Of a DNA stretch of 5,589 bases, positions 1 through 5,589 are shown piece by piece; the first letter of the stretch is position 1, and every line of letters starts with the position of its first letter. A model generated the notes under the pieces. The model was not told the DNA's origin, ran no database searches, and was given only the letters and a program-made list of their open reading frames with translations. The stretch is from Acidobacteriota bacterium (GTDB lineage Bacteria > Acidobacteriota > Blastocatellia > Pyrinomonadales > Pyrinomonadaceae). The stretch is from NCBI GenBank assembly GCA_029862725.1, contig JAOTWT010000232.1, positions 1 to 5,589 of the forward strand, given 5' to 3'. The position numbers were made by a program, and so were the translations under genes.

Positions 1-340
1 TTCCCGATTTTTCGGCCTCGCCAAGCAATAATCGTGCATCCTCAACGCCGATTGCGAAGGGTTTCTCGCAGAAAACGTGCTTCCCGTGCCGCAGAGCATC
101 GGCCGCAATTTCGACGTGGGTCTTGTTGGGAGTACATACAAGTACGGCATCACAGCTTTCAAAAAGCTCTTCCCGGGAACGGCAGACTTTCCCTCCGACG
201 GCTTTCGAAACGCGTTCGGCCCGTTCCTGCACAATATCGTACAGGGCGCAAACCTCAGAATTTTCGATTCCGGCATGTATCCGCGAGTGCACGCCGCCTA
301 TGTAGCCAGTTCCGATGATTCCGATCTTTACCTTTGTCAT
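1..340 (-). CDS. Gfo/Idh/MocA-family NAD(P)-dependent oxidoreductase, N-terminal part (runs off left edge)
   Basis: Reading leftward from the ATG at 340-338, 113 codons stay open to the window edge, so this is the N-terminal third of a family that usually has 330-400 residues. The start begins MTKVKIGIIGTGYIGGVHSR, a Rossmann first strand with the dinucleotide-binding G-x-G-x-x-G at residues 10-15. An acidic residue (D35) ends the second strand, which favours NAD(H) over NADP(H). Residues 69-75 (CTPNKTH) and the family signature CEKP (91-94, with the conserved Lys93) follow. The catalytic C-terminal domain lies outside the window, so the substrate cannot be read. An AAAGGA Shine-Dalgarno sits about nine bases before the ATG. 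The gene starts 27 bases after the stop of the IolI-like isomerase on the same strand, so co-transcription is likely. That context makes an inositol 2-dehydrogenase (IolG-like) or related cyclitol/sugar dehydrogenase plausible, but this is inference. Confidence 0.93.
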   Translation of the reverse strand, partial: MTKVKIGIIGTGYIGGVHSRIHAGIENSEVCALYDIVQERAERVSKAVGGKVCRSREELFESCDAVLVCTPNKTHVEIAADALRHGKHVFCEKPFAIGVEDARLLLGEAEKSG

Positions 341-367
341 AATCGCAAATCCTTTGAGGCATTCGAA

Positions 368-1207
368 CTATGCTCCGGCCGACGCAATCTCGAGCCCAAG
401 CGTATCAATCGTCGATTCTCTCGCGCGGGCGGCGACTTCGAAGGGGTCCTGTCGCCAGTATTCCGGACGGAAGATCTCGATCGAGACCATTCTGTCGTAC
501 CCGATCTGATCAAATCCGCGTTTCAACTCCTGCAACGGAAGTATGCCCTCGCCCGGAAAAAGACGGTGAGCATCCGTCAACTGGTCGCGGGGCAGGTCTT
601 CGGCGTCGTTGATATGAAAAATAAAGAGCTTCGCGGGGTCAAGACTGTTAAGCGCCTCAAATGTCGAGTTCCCTGCGTAAAAGTGGAAGGAGTCCAATAC
701 CAATCCGACCTCGCCCCTCCCGCAGGCCTCTACGATTCGGGCACACAGATCGAGAGTTTGAACGGAACAATCCGTCTGCCCGAGGAATTCAAAAGCCAAT
801 GAAACGCCATGAACGGAAGAGATGTCGGCCAGGTCATTTAGCACTCTAACGGATTCTTCGATGATTGACTCTTCGGAGGCACCGTCCGGAAGCTTTCCGG
901 GCACGACCACGACGTATGGACACCCGATCGCACCGGCAATGGCCGAGAGCTCCTCGCATTCGGTCTTAATCAACGCGTATTCGGCCGGCGTCCGAAAGGT
1001 AACGTGCTCGATCGAGTTTATACTGTAGGGTTCAATGCCGCTTTCACCGATCATCCGCTTTAGGTCGTCGACGCTGTGTTCGTCTAGATACCTGCGTAGT
1101 TTTGCGGCCCAGATTTCAATCAAATCATAGCCGGCCGCCCGTGCCGCCGCCACATCCGTTTCAAGATCGGCGTGCATCGTCGTGGCACCGTTTAATGCGA
1201 TTTTCAT
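368..1207 (-). CDS. iolI: IolI-like 2-keto-myo-inositol isomerase (sugar phosphate isomerase/epimerase TIM barrel)
   Basis: This 279-residue protein belongs to the xylose-isomerase-like / AP-endonuclease-2 TIM-barrel superfamily. It closely resembles, from memory, Bacillus subtilis IolI (278 residues), which interconverts 2-keto-myo-inositol and 1-keto-D-chiro-inositol in cytoplasmic inositol catabolism. Matching stretches include the N-terminal N-x-ATT (6-10), GYDLIEI (26-32), GEVGLVLDSFHF (165-176), FIFHINDAED (195-204) and SIEIFRPEY (242-250). The four metal ligands expected for the family are present: Glu140 (in FEFLG), Asp172, His198 and Glu244. Length is complete for the family. The start ATG at 1207-1205 has only a modest GGA ribosome site about seven bases upstream. 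The gene leads a unit with the downstream dehydrogenase, 27 bases apart. A paralogous role on another keto-sugar, or hydroxypyruvate isomerase-like activity, is possible because no other iol gene is visible. Confidence 0.88.
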   Translation of the reverse strand: MKIALNGATTMHADLETDVAAARAAGYDLIEIWAAKLRRYLDEHSVDDLKRMIGESGIEPYSINSIEHVTFRTPAEYALIKTECEELSAIAGAIGCPYVVVVPGKLPDGASEESIIEESVRVLNDLADISSVHGVSLAFEFLGQTDCSVQTLDLCARIVEACGRGEVGLVLDSFHFYAGNSTFEALNSLDPAKLFIFHINDAEDLPRDQLTDAHRLFPGEGILPLQELKRGFDQIGYDRMVSIEIFRPEYWRQDPFEVAARARESTIDTLGLEIASAGA

Positions 1208-1264
1208 ATCTTATTCCAAAGAAAATTTCGAGAAGATGTTAACACGCTGCGCCTGAAACGATAA

Positions 1265-1310
1265 ACCGACCGTTGCCGTGCCGGCACAGGGCTTTCGCCC
1301 AGCGGTCGGT
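1265..1310. repeat. Imperfect palindrome able to fold as a three-way junction (REP-like or leader structure)
   Basis: Outer arms ACCGACCG (1265-1272) and CGGTCGGT (1303-1310) are perfect reverse complements. Between them lie two tight hairpins: TGCCG/CGGCA closing a three-base loop (1274-1286), and GGGC/GCCC closing a four-base loop (1289-1300). Read on the minus strand, the second hairpin is GGGC-GAAA-GCCC, a stable GNRA tetraloop. The element sits in the possible 5' leader of the IolI-like gene and upstream of the transglycosylase promoter, not behind either gene, and has no T-tract, so it is not a normal terminator. It could be a dispersed REP/MITE-like repeat or a structured regulatory leader. 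Only one copy is in this window. Confidence 0.6.
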
Positions 1311-1359
1311 ACACACCCGAAACATTGGCATTATTGAAAATTGACTGCAACGGCAAACG

Positions 1360-1389
1360 TTAAAAAGCCGTCATAAAATTTGATAGAAT
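1360..1389 (+). promoter_or_regulatory. Probable extended -10 promoter for the lytic transglycosylase gene
   Basis: TGATAGAAT at 1381-1389 matches the extended -10 pattern TGn plus TATAAT with one mismatch. A -35-like TTAAAA lies at 1360-1365 with an 18-base spacer. Transcription would begin near 1396, giving a leader of roughly 27 bases before the ATG at 1423. A TTGACT at 1341-1346 looks like a good -35 by itself but has no -10 at the right distance. Confidence 0.5.
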
Positions 1390-1422
1390 GCTTCCGCTGC
1401 CTGACGCTTTCCGGAATCTCAT

Positions 1423-2814
1423 ATGAAGAAAACAGCTTCGATAGTACTAATTGCAATTATTGCCGTATCGACCGTCATCGCACAGAACTATGGCGACAAA
1501 GCGCTCGCCTCGGTGATAAGCAAGGACCGCGGAAGCCGTGCATCAAACGGTTCCCTGTTGACTCTCGCCGTGGAAGAACACATGTACCGTGCCGACGTGT
1601 ACATGTCGAACCGGCAATTCCCAAGCGCGCGCGAGCACTGGGGGATCGTTCTCAAGTCTTATCCGGCCAGCTCATCGGTCCCGAGAGCTTTATTCGGGAT
1701 GGGCCGCTCGAACATGTGGGAGAGGAACTATGAAACGGCGATTACCTGGTTCGAACGTCTTATAAAAGATTACCCGGACACATTTGAGGGGCAGGAAGGC
1801 CTTGCCTACAAGGGCGCATGTCATGTCCGGCTCGGGCAGAACCTGGAAGCGGTCAAGGCTTACGAACAATACACCGTATTGTTTCCCTTTGGAAAAAGGA
1901 TCGAGTCTTCCTATCTCAATATACTTGACGCATACCGCGAAGCAGGCGAATACGAACTCGCAAACAAGTGGGTCGACAAAACGCGCCAGCGATTCGGGAG
2001 TCTCCCGACATCGACGAACGCTTTGCACGCACGCTTGCGGATGGAGGTTTACCGCGCGAACTGGGCGTCCGTGATAAAAACCGCAAACGATCTCTTACAA
2101 CTCGACAATTTCAGGGACTCAATGGCATTTGAATATGAAGTGAGGTATCTGAAGGGGTTCGCCCTTGAGAAGATGGGCAATAAGATCGCCGCCGGCTATG
2201 AGTATTCACGGATACCGGCAGACCCGAGCTCGTATTTCGGGGGGCTCGCAACGGACCGACTCGAAGAGTTGGGAGTAGATAATGCGGCCCGGCGCAGCGC
2301 GATGAAATTTAAAAGCAGGAGCATTGCGGGTAACTTCCCCGTCAGGTATAAGGGCGAATTACTGCGTTACGCCAGCCTAAAGGGGATCGACCCGAGGTTC
2401 GTCCTGGCGATAATGAAACAGGAAAGCAGTTTCCGGGCGAACGCCAAATCGCCGGCCGCCGCCCGCGGACTGCTCCAGCTGACCTTCGACACGGCGCTTA
2501 AATTCAACAAAAAGGCCGGCTTCACTTCTATCAAGGCGGCCGACCTCTACCGTCCTTCTGTAAATATCGCGATCGGGACCGAATATATCGCCGAGCTCCA
2601 GAAGGAGTTCAGCGGTCTCTATGAAGCCGTCGCCGCATCCTACAACGGCGGCGAGGACAACGTTGCAAGGTGGCTCGCACGAAGCAAACCCCGCGAGCCG
2701 GCTATTTTCGCCGCCGAAGTCGGGTTTTCCGAGACAAAAAGATATGTTTTTAAGGTGATGGGAAATTACAGGGTTTACAAGGAACTCTACAATGCGGACC
2801 TCTCGCCGAAATAG
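1423..2814 (+). CDS. Exported TPR-containing lytic murein transglycosylase (Slt70/GH23-like)
   Basis: The 463-residue product should cleave the MurNAc-GlcNAc linkage of peptidoglycan, forming 1,6-anhydro-MurNAc ends, in the periplasm. The N-terminus has two lysines, a hydrophobic core (residues 5-19) and a likely signal peptidase site after Ala20 (VIA|QN). Helical TPR-type repeats occupy roughly residues 51-285, clearest at 52-82, 85-119 and 124-158, each ending in a Tyr/Phe-Pro. The SLT catalytic domain covers about 315-455: catalytic Glu334 in KQESSF (332-337), ARGLLQLT (347-354), ASYNGG (405-410) and ETKRYVFKVMGNY (437-449). E. coli Slt70 is longer (about 645 residues), so this has a shorter superhelical arm. 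The GLMQ-x-MP motif of the family is altered to GLLQLTF here. The ATG is chosen because the signal peptide begins directly there; the ribosome site (GGAA) is weak. It is likely a single-gene unit, ending 42 bases from a convergent neighbour. Confidence 0.93.
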   Translation: MKKTASIVLIAIIAVSTVIAQNYGDKALASVISKDRGSRASNGSLLTLAVEEHMYRADVYMSNRQFPSAREHWGIVLKSYPASSSVPRALFGMGRSNMWERNYETAITWFERLIKDYPDTFEGQEGLAYKGACHVRLGQNLEAVKAYEQYTVLFPFGKRIESSYLNILDAYREAGEYELANKWVDKTRQRFGSLPTSTNALHARLRMEVYRANWASVIKTANDLLQLDNFRDSMAFEYEVRYLKGFALEKMGNKIAAGYEYSRIPADPSSYFGGLATDRLEELGVDNAARRSAMKFKSRSIAGNFPVRYKGELLRYASLKGIDPRFVLAIMKQESSFRANAKSPAAARGLLQLTFDTALKFNKKAGFTSIKAADLYRPSVNIAIGTEYIAELQKEFSGLYEAVAASYNGGEDNVARWLARSKPREPAIFAAEVGFSETKRYVFKVMGNYRVYKELYNADLSPK

Positions 2815-2856
2815 TTCGGGACTTCCGTGTGCTGCGCCCATTTAGGTCAACTGGTT

Positions 2857-4083
2857 TTACCATTTATCAACGACTTTCCTGGTCACATCGTAACCGGTTG
2901 ATTTTAGATAGTTCAGTACTTCCATACCATGGTCCTCGTTGCGGACCTCGAGCAGCAACTCGATTCCTACACTGCCGAGCGGCGCCAGGTACATCGCCCT
3001 CCTGTGATAGACCTCGATAACGCTCGCGCCTTTCGCCGCGACCTTGTCCAAAAGGCTTGATAATTTCCCCGGCCGGTCATCGACAAGGACCTTGAGAATC
3101 AAATACCTGCCCCTCTGAACGAGTACCTGCTCCAGCACGCGCGCGAGAAGGTTGGCGTCGATATTGCCTCCGCAGAGCACAGCACAGATGACATCTCCAT
3201 CTTCAATCTTGATCTTGCCAGCCAGCAGCGCCGCCGGTCCCGCGGCACCCGCACCTTCGACCACGAGATGACTGTTTTGTACGCAATGATAGATACCGTG
3301 GGCGATCTCTTCTTCCGTGACCTCAACCACTTCATCGACGTGTCCGCGTATGATCTCGAGCGGTATCGCACCCGGCCGCTTGATCGCGATACCGTCGGCA
3401 ATCGTCGGTTTGAAGGGTATTTCCACCGGCTTACCGGCCGCGAGTGAAGGGTTGATCGTTGCTATATTTGAGGCCTCAACGCCAATTACCTTTACGCTCG
3501 GAAGAAGGTGCTTGATAGCAAGAGCGATACCGGAGATAACGCCTCCGCCGCCGATCGGCACGACGACTTTGGTCACACCGGCGCAGTCTTCAGCTATCTC
3601 GAGGCCGATCGTGCCCTGGCCTGTGATGATCGCTTCGTCTTCGAATGCGTGTACATACGTGTAGTTGTGTTCTTTCTGAAGTTCCCGTGAATAGGCGACC
3701 GCCTCATCAAAACTGGAGCCGTGCAGAACGACATTTCCGCCGAAATGCCTTGTCGCATTGATCTTTGTTAGGGGCGCGAACTCGGGAAGAACAATTGTCG
3801 ATTCGATCCCGATCAGGCTTGCCGCAAGCGCAACCCCCTGGGCGTGGTTGCCTGCCGACGCCGCAACCACTCCGCTCCGTTTTTCGGCCTCGGATAGGGA
3901 CGAGATCTTGTTGTAGGCGCCCCTGATCTTAAAAGAACCGCTTCTCTGCAGGCACTCCGCCTTCAGGTGCACGTCCGCTCCTAATTTGTTCGTAAGCAGC
4001 TTGTCGGGAATAATCGGGGTCCTTACGATCACGTCCCTGAGCTTCTCCCGGGCCGCCCGGATATCCGAAAAGTCAATTGCCAT
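2857..4083 (-). CDS. ilvA: Threonine ammonia-lyase (threonine dehydratase) with C-terminal ACT domain
   Basis: This cytoplasmic PLP enzyme deaminates L-threonine to 2-oxobutanoate and ammonia, the first committed step toward isoleucine. The fold type II domain spans about residues 1-320. It contains the Schiff-base Lys52 in SGSFKIRGAYN (48-58), the SAGNHAQG loop (76-83), the phosphate-binding glycines PIGGGG (176-181) and LCGGN (303-307), where Cys304 occupies the usual Ser/Cys position near the pyridine ring. Residues 326-403 form one ACT domain, beginning RYLILKVLVDDRPGKL, which usually binds an amino-acid effector. At 408 residues it matches the TdcB-length subclass carrying one short ACT domain rather than the roughly 510-residue E. 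coli IlvA with its longer regulatory domain. Whether it serves isoleucine synthesis or threonine catabolism is not decided by context, because no ilv or tdc neighbours are present. The start at 4083-4081 lacks a Shine-Dalgarno and appears to be leaderless. Confidence 0.95.
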   Translation of the reverse strand: MAIDFSDIRAAREKLRDVIVRTPIIPDKLLTNKLGADVHLKAECLQRSGSFKIRGAYNKISSLSEAEKRSGVVAASAGNHAQGVALAASLIGIESTIVLPEFAPLTKINATRHFGGNVVLHGSSFDEAVAYSRELQKEHNYTYVHAFEDEAIITGQGTIGLEIAEDCAGVTKVVVPIGGGGVISGIALAIKHLLPSVKVIGVEASNIATINPSLAAGKPVEIPFKPTIADGIAIKRPGAIPLEIIRGHVDEVVEVTEEEIAHGIYHCVQNSHLVVEGAGAAGPAALLAGKIKIEDGDVICAVLCGGNIDANLLARVLEQVLVQRGRYLILKVLVDDRPGKLSSLLDKVAAKGASVIEVYHRRAMYLAPLGSVGIELLLEVRNEDHGMEVLNYLKSTGYDVTRKVVDKW

Positions 4084-4090
4084 AGTCGCG

Positions 4091-4118
4091 ATTATATTGT
4101 TTTAAGCGGCTTATTCAA
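4091..4118 (-). promoter_or_regulatory. ilvA promoter, predicted to give a leaderless mRNA
   Basis: On the minus strand a perfect TATAAT occupies 4096-4091, with TTGAAT (4118-4113, four of six consensus bases) 16 bases upstream. The -10 ends seven bases before the ilvA ATG, so transcription should start at about 4084-4083, at or one base before the start codon. No purine-rich ribosome site lies before this ATG, which agrees with a leaderless message. Confidence 0.65.
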
Positions 4119-4128
4119 TTTGAGGCGG

Positions 4129-4157
4129 TTAAGTCCCGGCGGCAAATGCTATATAAT
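4129..4157 (+). promoter_or_regulatory. Promoter for the SPFH gene
   Basis: A perfect TATAAT at 4152-4157 lies 17 bases after a weak -35 (TTAAGT at 4129-4134, three of six bases). Transcription would start near 4164, giving a leader of about 36 bases that contains a strong GGAGGA ribosome site at 4185-4190, nine bases before the ATG at 4200. It diverges from the ilvA promoter; the two -10 boxes are about 55 bases apart. Confidence 0.55.
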
Positions 4158-4199
4158 ACTTTCAATCGTTTTATTTGATCTCTGGGAGGAATCGAAGTT

Positions 4200-5213
4200 A
4201 TGGAAGTCAGTCTATTATTCGGCGCGTTTCTATTGGGTTTTCTCGGCATAGCGCTGCTAACGGTGCTCTGGAAAACAATCAAGATCGTCCCGCAATCCTC
4301 GGTGCTCTTGATCGAGCGGCTCGGCCGTTTCAGCCGTGTGGCAAAAAGCGGATTGAACATTATTGTTCCATTCTTTGAGGCTCCCCGCTCAGTTTACTGG
4401 ACCAACAACCGTCCCGGTGTCACGTTTATCGACCTCCGCGAACAGTACATAGACCTGCCGCCGCAGCCTGTGATTACAAGGGACAACGTGACCATCAATG
4501 TCGACTCGGTTGTCTACTGGCAAATCACAGACCCGGCCAAAGCCGTGTACGAGGTCAACGACCTCGTCGGCGGACTGGTACAGCTGACGATCACCGGCAT
4601 GAGAGCGGTAATGGGCGAGATGGACCTCGATTCAACCCTTTCGTCGCGCGATCAGATTAACAACAAACTTCAGATTATTCTCGACGAAGCGACGGACAAA
4701 TGGGGAGTCAAGGTAACGCGTGTCGACGTCAAGAACATCAATCCGCCGGAAGACGTCAGGATCACGATGGAGAAACAGATGACCGCGGAACGCAACCGCC
4801 GGGCGCTCGTACTCCAGGCCGAGGGCGACAAACAAGCTGCGATCGCACGCGCAGAAGGTGAGAAACAGTCTGCAATAACAAGAGCGGAAGGCCAGAAAAC
4901 ATCCGCTATCCTGGAGGCCGAAGGTGCCGCCCAGGCCCGTCTAAAATCGGCCGAAGCGGAAGCGACGGCGATCGCCCAGATTTCCAAAGCAATCGGGAGT
5001 CCCAACCAGACCGCCAATTACCTAATTACCGCGCGTTACATAGACTCTTTGAGGGATATGACACGGACTCAGAATTCAAAGGTCATTTTTATGCCGACCG
5101 AGACCTCGAATGTCCTGTCGAGCGTCGGCGCGATAAAGGAAATTTTGTCCGCGACCGGGGAAAGCGACAGCGATACGCCGGGTGATCCGGGAGTCCGGAA
5201 ACTGCGCAATTAG
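4200..5213 (+). CDS. SPFH/Band 7 domain protein, stomatin/paraslipin-like membrane scaffold
   Basis: The 337-residue protein has one N-terminal membrane segment (about residues 5-24). The SPFH domain (about 28-190) shows the stomatin-type text IERLGRF (38-44), SGLNIIVPF (50-58), PQPVITRDNVTINVDSVVYW (88-107) and a region matching VKVTRVDVKNINPPEDV near 170-186. A long, charged Ala/Glu coiled coil (about 190-270) follows, then a stomatin-like ITARYIDSLRDM segment and a short acidic, glycine-rich tail. Family members oligomerise into large rings or cages on the membrane and organise or protect integral proteins such as proteases; no enzymatic activity is expected. A strong GGAGGA ribosome site supports the start. 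QmcA and paraslipins are the closest types I recognise; HflK/HflC is less likely because there is no paired gene and no usual hfl features. The common NfeD partner is absent from the visible neighbourhood; the next gene, 35 bases on, is a peroxidase homologue. Confidence 0.92.
   Translation: MEVSLLFGAFLLGFLGIALLTVLWKTIKIVPQSSVLLIERLGRFSRVAKSGLNIIVPFFEAPRSVYWTNNRPGVTFIDLREQYIDLPPQPVITRDNVTINVDSVVYWQITDPAKAVYEVNDLVGGLVQLTITGMRAVMGEMDLDSTLSSRDQINNKLQIILDEATDKWGVKVTRVDVKNINPPEDVRITMEKQMTAERNRRALVLQAEGDKQAAIARAEGEKQSAITRAEGQKTSAILEAEGAAQARLKSAEAEATAIAQISKAIGSPNQTANYLITARYIDSLRDMTRTQNSKVIFMPTETSNVLSSVGAIKEILSATGESDSDTPGDPGVRKLRN
4818..4949 (+). repeat. Four in-frame 11-residue coiled-coil repeats within the SPFH gene
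   Basis: Residues 207-217, 218-228, 229-239 and 240-250 each start with AEG and follow the pattern AEG-x-K-Q-x-A-I-x-R, read as AEGDKQAAIAR, AEGEKQSAITR, AEGQKTSAILE and AEGAAQARLKS. A fifth partial unit starts at 251. Eleven-residue periodicity is the hendecad form of a straight or right-handed coiled coil, as known from the helical walls of SPFH cages. The DNA is more diverged than the protein, so this is an old, selected repeat rather than a recent slip. Confidence 0.8.
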
Positions 5214-5236
5214 AAGAGTATTCCCGAGTATGATCT

Positions 5237-5242
5237 GGAGGA
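5237..5242 (+). promoter_or_regulatory. Strong ribosome binding site fixing a GTG start
   Basis: GGAGGA sits six bases before the GTG at 5249. The nearby ATG at 5230 is out of frame, and the next in-frame ATG (codon 34) would remove the whole signal peptide, so the GTG is the best start for the peroxidase gene. Confidence 0.85.
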
Positions 5243-5248
5243 AGTATT

Positions 5249-5589
5249 GTGAAAAAGAATAAGAAGAGAATCCTGGCTTTTGCGGCGACCTTGCTGGGAA
5301 CTGCCGCGATATTTTTAGTGACCAGCGGTGCGGCGCCATCTACGGATATGAACATCAGCTCAATTTACGATATCGACGTGATCGACATCGATGGCAACAC
5401 AGTAAACCTCGGCAATTATAAGAACAAGGTTGTGATGTTTGTAAACACTGCAAGCAAATGCGGTTACACGCCTCAATACGAGGGTTTGCAAAACATTTAT
5501 GACAAATACAAGGACCGCGGTTTTGTCATTCTCGGATTTCCGGCGAACAATTTCGGCGGGCAGGAGCCCGGTTCAAATGAGGAGATCAA
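5249..5589 (+). CDS. Exported glutathione/thiol peroxidase-family protein, N-terminal part (runs off right edge)
   Basis: From a GTG start, 113 complete codons stay open to the window end; glutathione peroxidase homologues of this kind have about 160 residues after the leader, so roughly the last third is missing. The N-terminus (KKNKKR, then a hydrophobic run at about 8-25, then TSGAAP) looks like a signal peptide with cleavage near residues 28-29, or a signal anchor. The peroxidase fold begins near residue 37 (SSIYDIDVIDIDG), followed by the catalytic-site text NTASKCGYTPQYEGL (66-80) with peroxidatic Cys71. Then comes FPANNFGGQEPGSNEEI (97-113) with catalytic Gln105. Position 99 is Ala where many homologues have Cys (FPCNQF); that Cys is not the usual resolving one. 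The Trp/Asn of the active site and any resolving Cys lie beyond the edge, or are unseen. Such bacterial enzymes usually reduce hydroperoxides with thioredoxin rather than glutathione. It follows the SPFH gene by 35 bases and probably shares its promoter. Confidence 0.93.
   Translation, partial: MKKNKKRILAFAATLLGTAAIFLVTSGAAPSTDMNISSIYDIDVIDIDGNTVNLGNYKNKVVMFVNTASKCGYTPQYEGLQNIYDKYKDRGFVILGFPANNFGGQEPGSNEEI

Larger units (their letters stand above)
1208..1422. other. Divergent intergenic region between the IolI-like gene and the transglycosylase gene
   Basis: This 215-base stretch separates two genes that read away from each other, so it must hold promoters for both. It contains an 8-base palindrome TGTTAACA at 1237-1244, about 30 bases before the IolI-like ATG, which could be an operator but is too short to trust. 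It also holds the structured GC-rich element at 1265-1310 and the rightward extended -10 at 1381-1389. For the leftward gene the best -10 I can see is TAACAT, just inside the palindrome, with no convincing -35. No open frame here looks coding. Confidence 0.7.

Noticed and set aside
77..802. Long plus-strand open frame of 241 codons at the left end
   Set aside because: It lies antisense to both the dehydrogenase start and the IolI-like gene, whose products match known families with active-site residues. Its translation has no recognisable domain, so it is a shadow of those genes.
1341..1346. TTGACT as a -35 box for the transglycosylase gene
   Set aside because: No -10-like hexamer lies 16-18 bases downstream; the better -10 at 1384-1389 is 37 bases away.
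2377..2841. Minus-strand open frame of 154 codons near the convergent junction
   Set aside because: It is antisense to the catalytic domain of the transglycosylase, including Glu334 and the Tyr-Asn-Gly motif, and its translation resembles no family.
2815..2856. Possible bidirectional terminator between the converging genes
   Set aside because: Only a three-base-pair stem (CGG/CCG) can be drawn and no T-tract follows in either direction, so no intrinsic terminator can be supported.
4670..5017. Minus-strand open frame of 115 codons under the SPFH coiled coil
   Set aside because: Its Ala/Ser-rich translation is the mirror of the Ala/Glu repeat array on the other strand; there is no start-site support.
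1..5589. Search for defence, toxin-antitoxin, phage, CRISPR or biosynthetic cluster signals
   Set aside because: All sizeable open frames are accounted for by housekeeping or metabolic families; there is no direct-repeat array, integrase, transposase or small paired-gene module. The window looks ordinary in this respect.

Overview
The window reads as an ordinary chromosomal stretch from a Gram-negative-type bacterium. It has moderate GC, dense coding, and two predicted exported proteins: a periplasmic-type murein transglycosylase and a glutathione peroxidase homologue. The gene set and style are compatible with Acidobacteriota, but no rRNA or marker gene is present, so that placement is only a weak inference. 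I see no phage, plasmid, CRISPR, tRNA or insertion sequence.

Layout: (1) 1-1207, minus strand: a two-gene sugar or inositol unit, read right to left. An IolI-like 2-keto-myo-inositol isomerase is followed after 27 bases by the N-terminal third of a Gfo/Idh/MocA dehydrogenase, which runs off the left edge. (2) 1208-1422: a divergent intergenic region. It holds a compact GC-rich element that can fold as a three-way junction (1265-1310) and a probable extended -10 promoter reading right. (3) 1423-2814, plus: an exported TPR plus SLT-domain lytic transglycosylase. (4) 2815-2856: a 42-base convergent gap with no recognisable hairpin-plus-T-tract terminator. (5) 2857-4083, minus: threonine ammonia-lyase with a C-terminal ACT domain. 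A consensus TATAAT seven bases before its ATG suggests a leaderless mRNA. (6) 4084-4199: a second divergent promoter region. (7) 4200-5213, plus: a membrane-anchored SPFH/stomatin-like protein with an 11-residue-repeat coiled coil. (8) 5249-5589, plus: the N-terminal part of an exported glutathione-peroxidase-family protein, 35 bases downstream of the SPFH gene and probably co-transcribed; it runs off the right edge.

The genes form at least four independent transcription units: inositol/sugar oxidation and isomerisation, cell-wall turnover, branched-chain amino acid entry, and membrane/oxidative-stress maintenance. I found no convincing evidence of an undescribed multi-gene system. The most interesting signals are non-coding or organisational: the structured element at 1265-1310, the likely leaderless ilvA transcript, and the SPFH-peroxidase pairing in place of the common SPFH-NfeD pairing.
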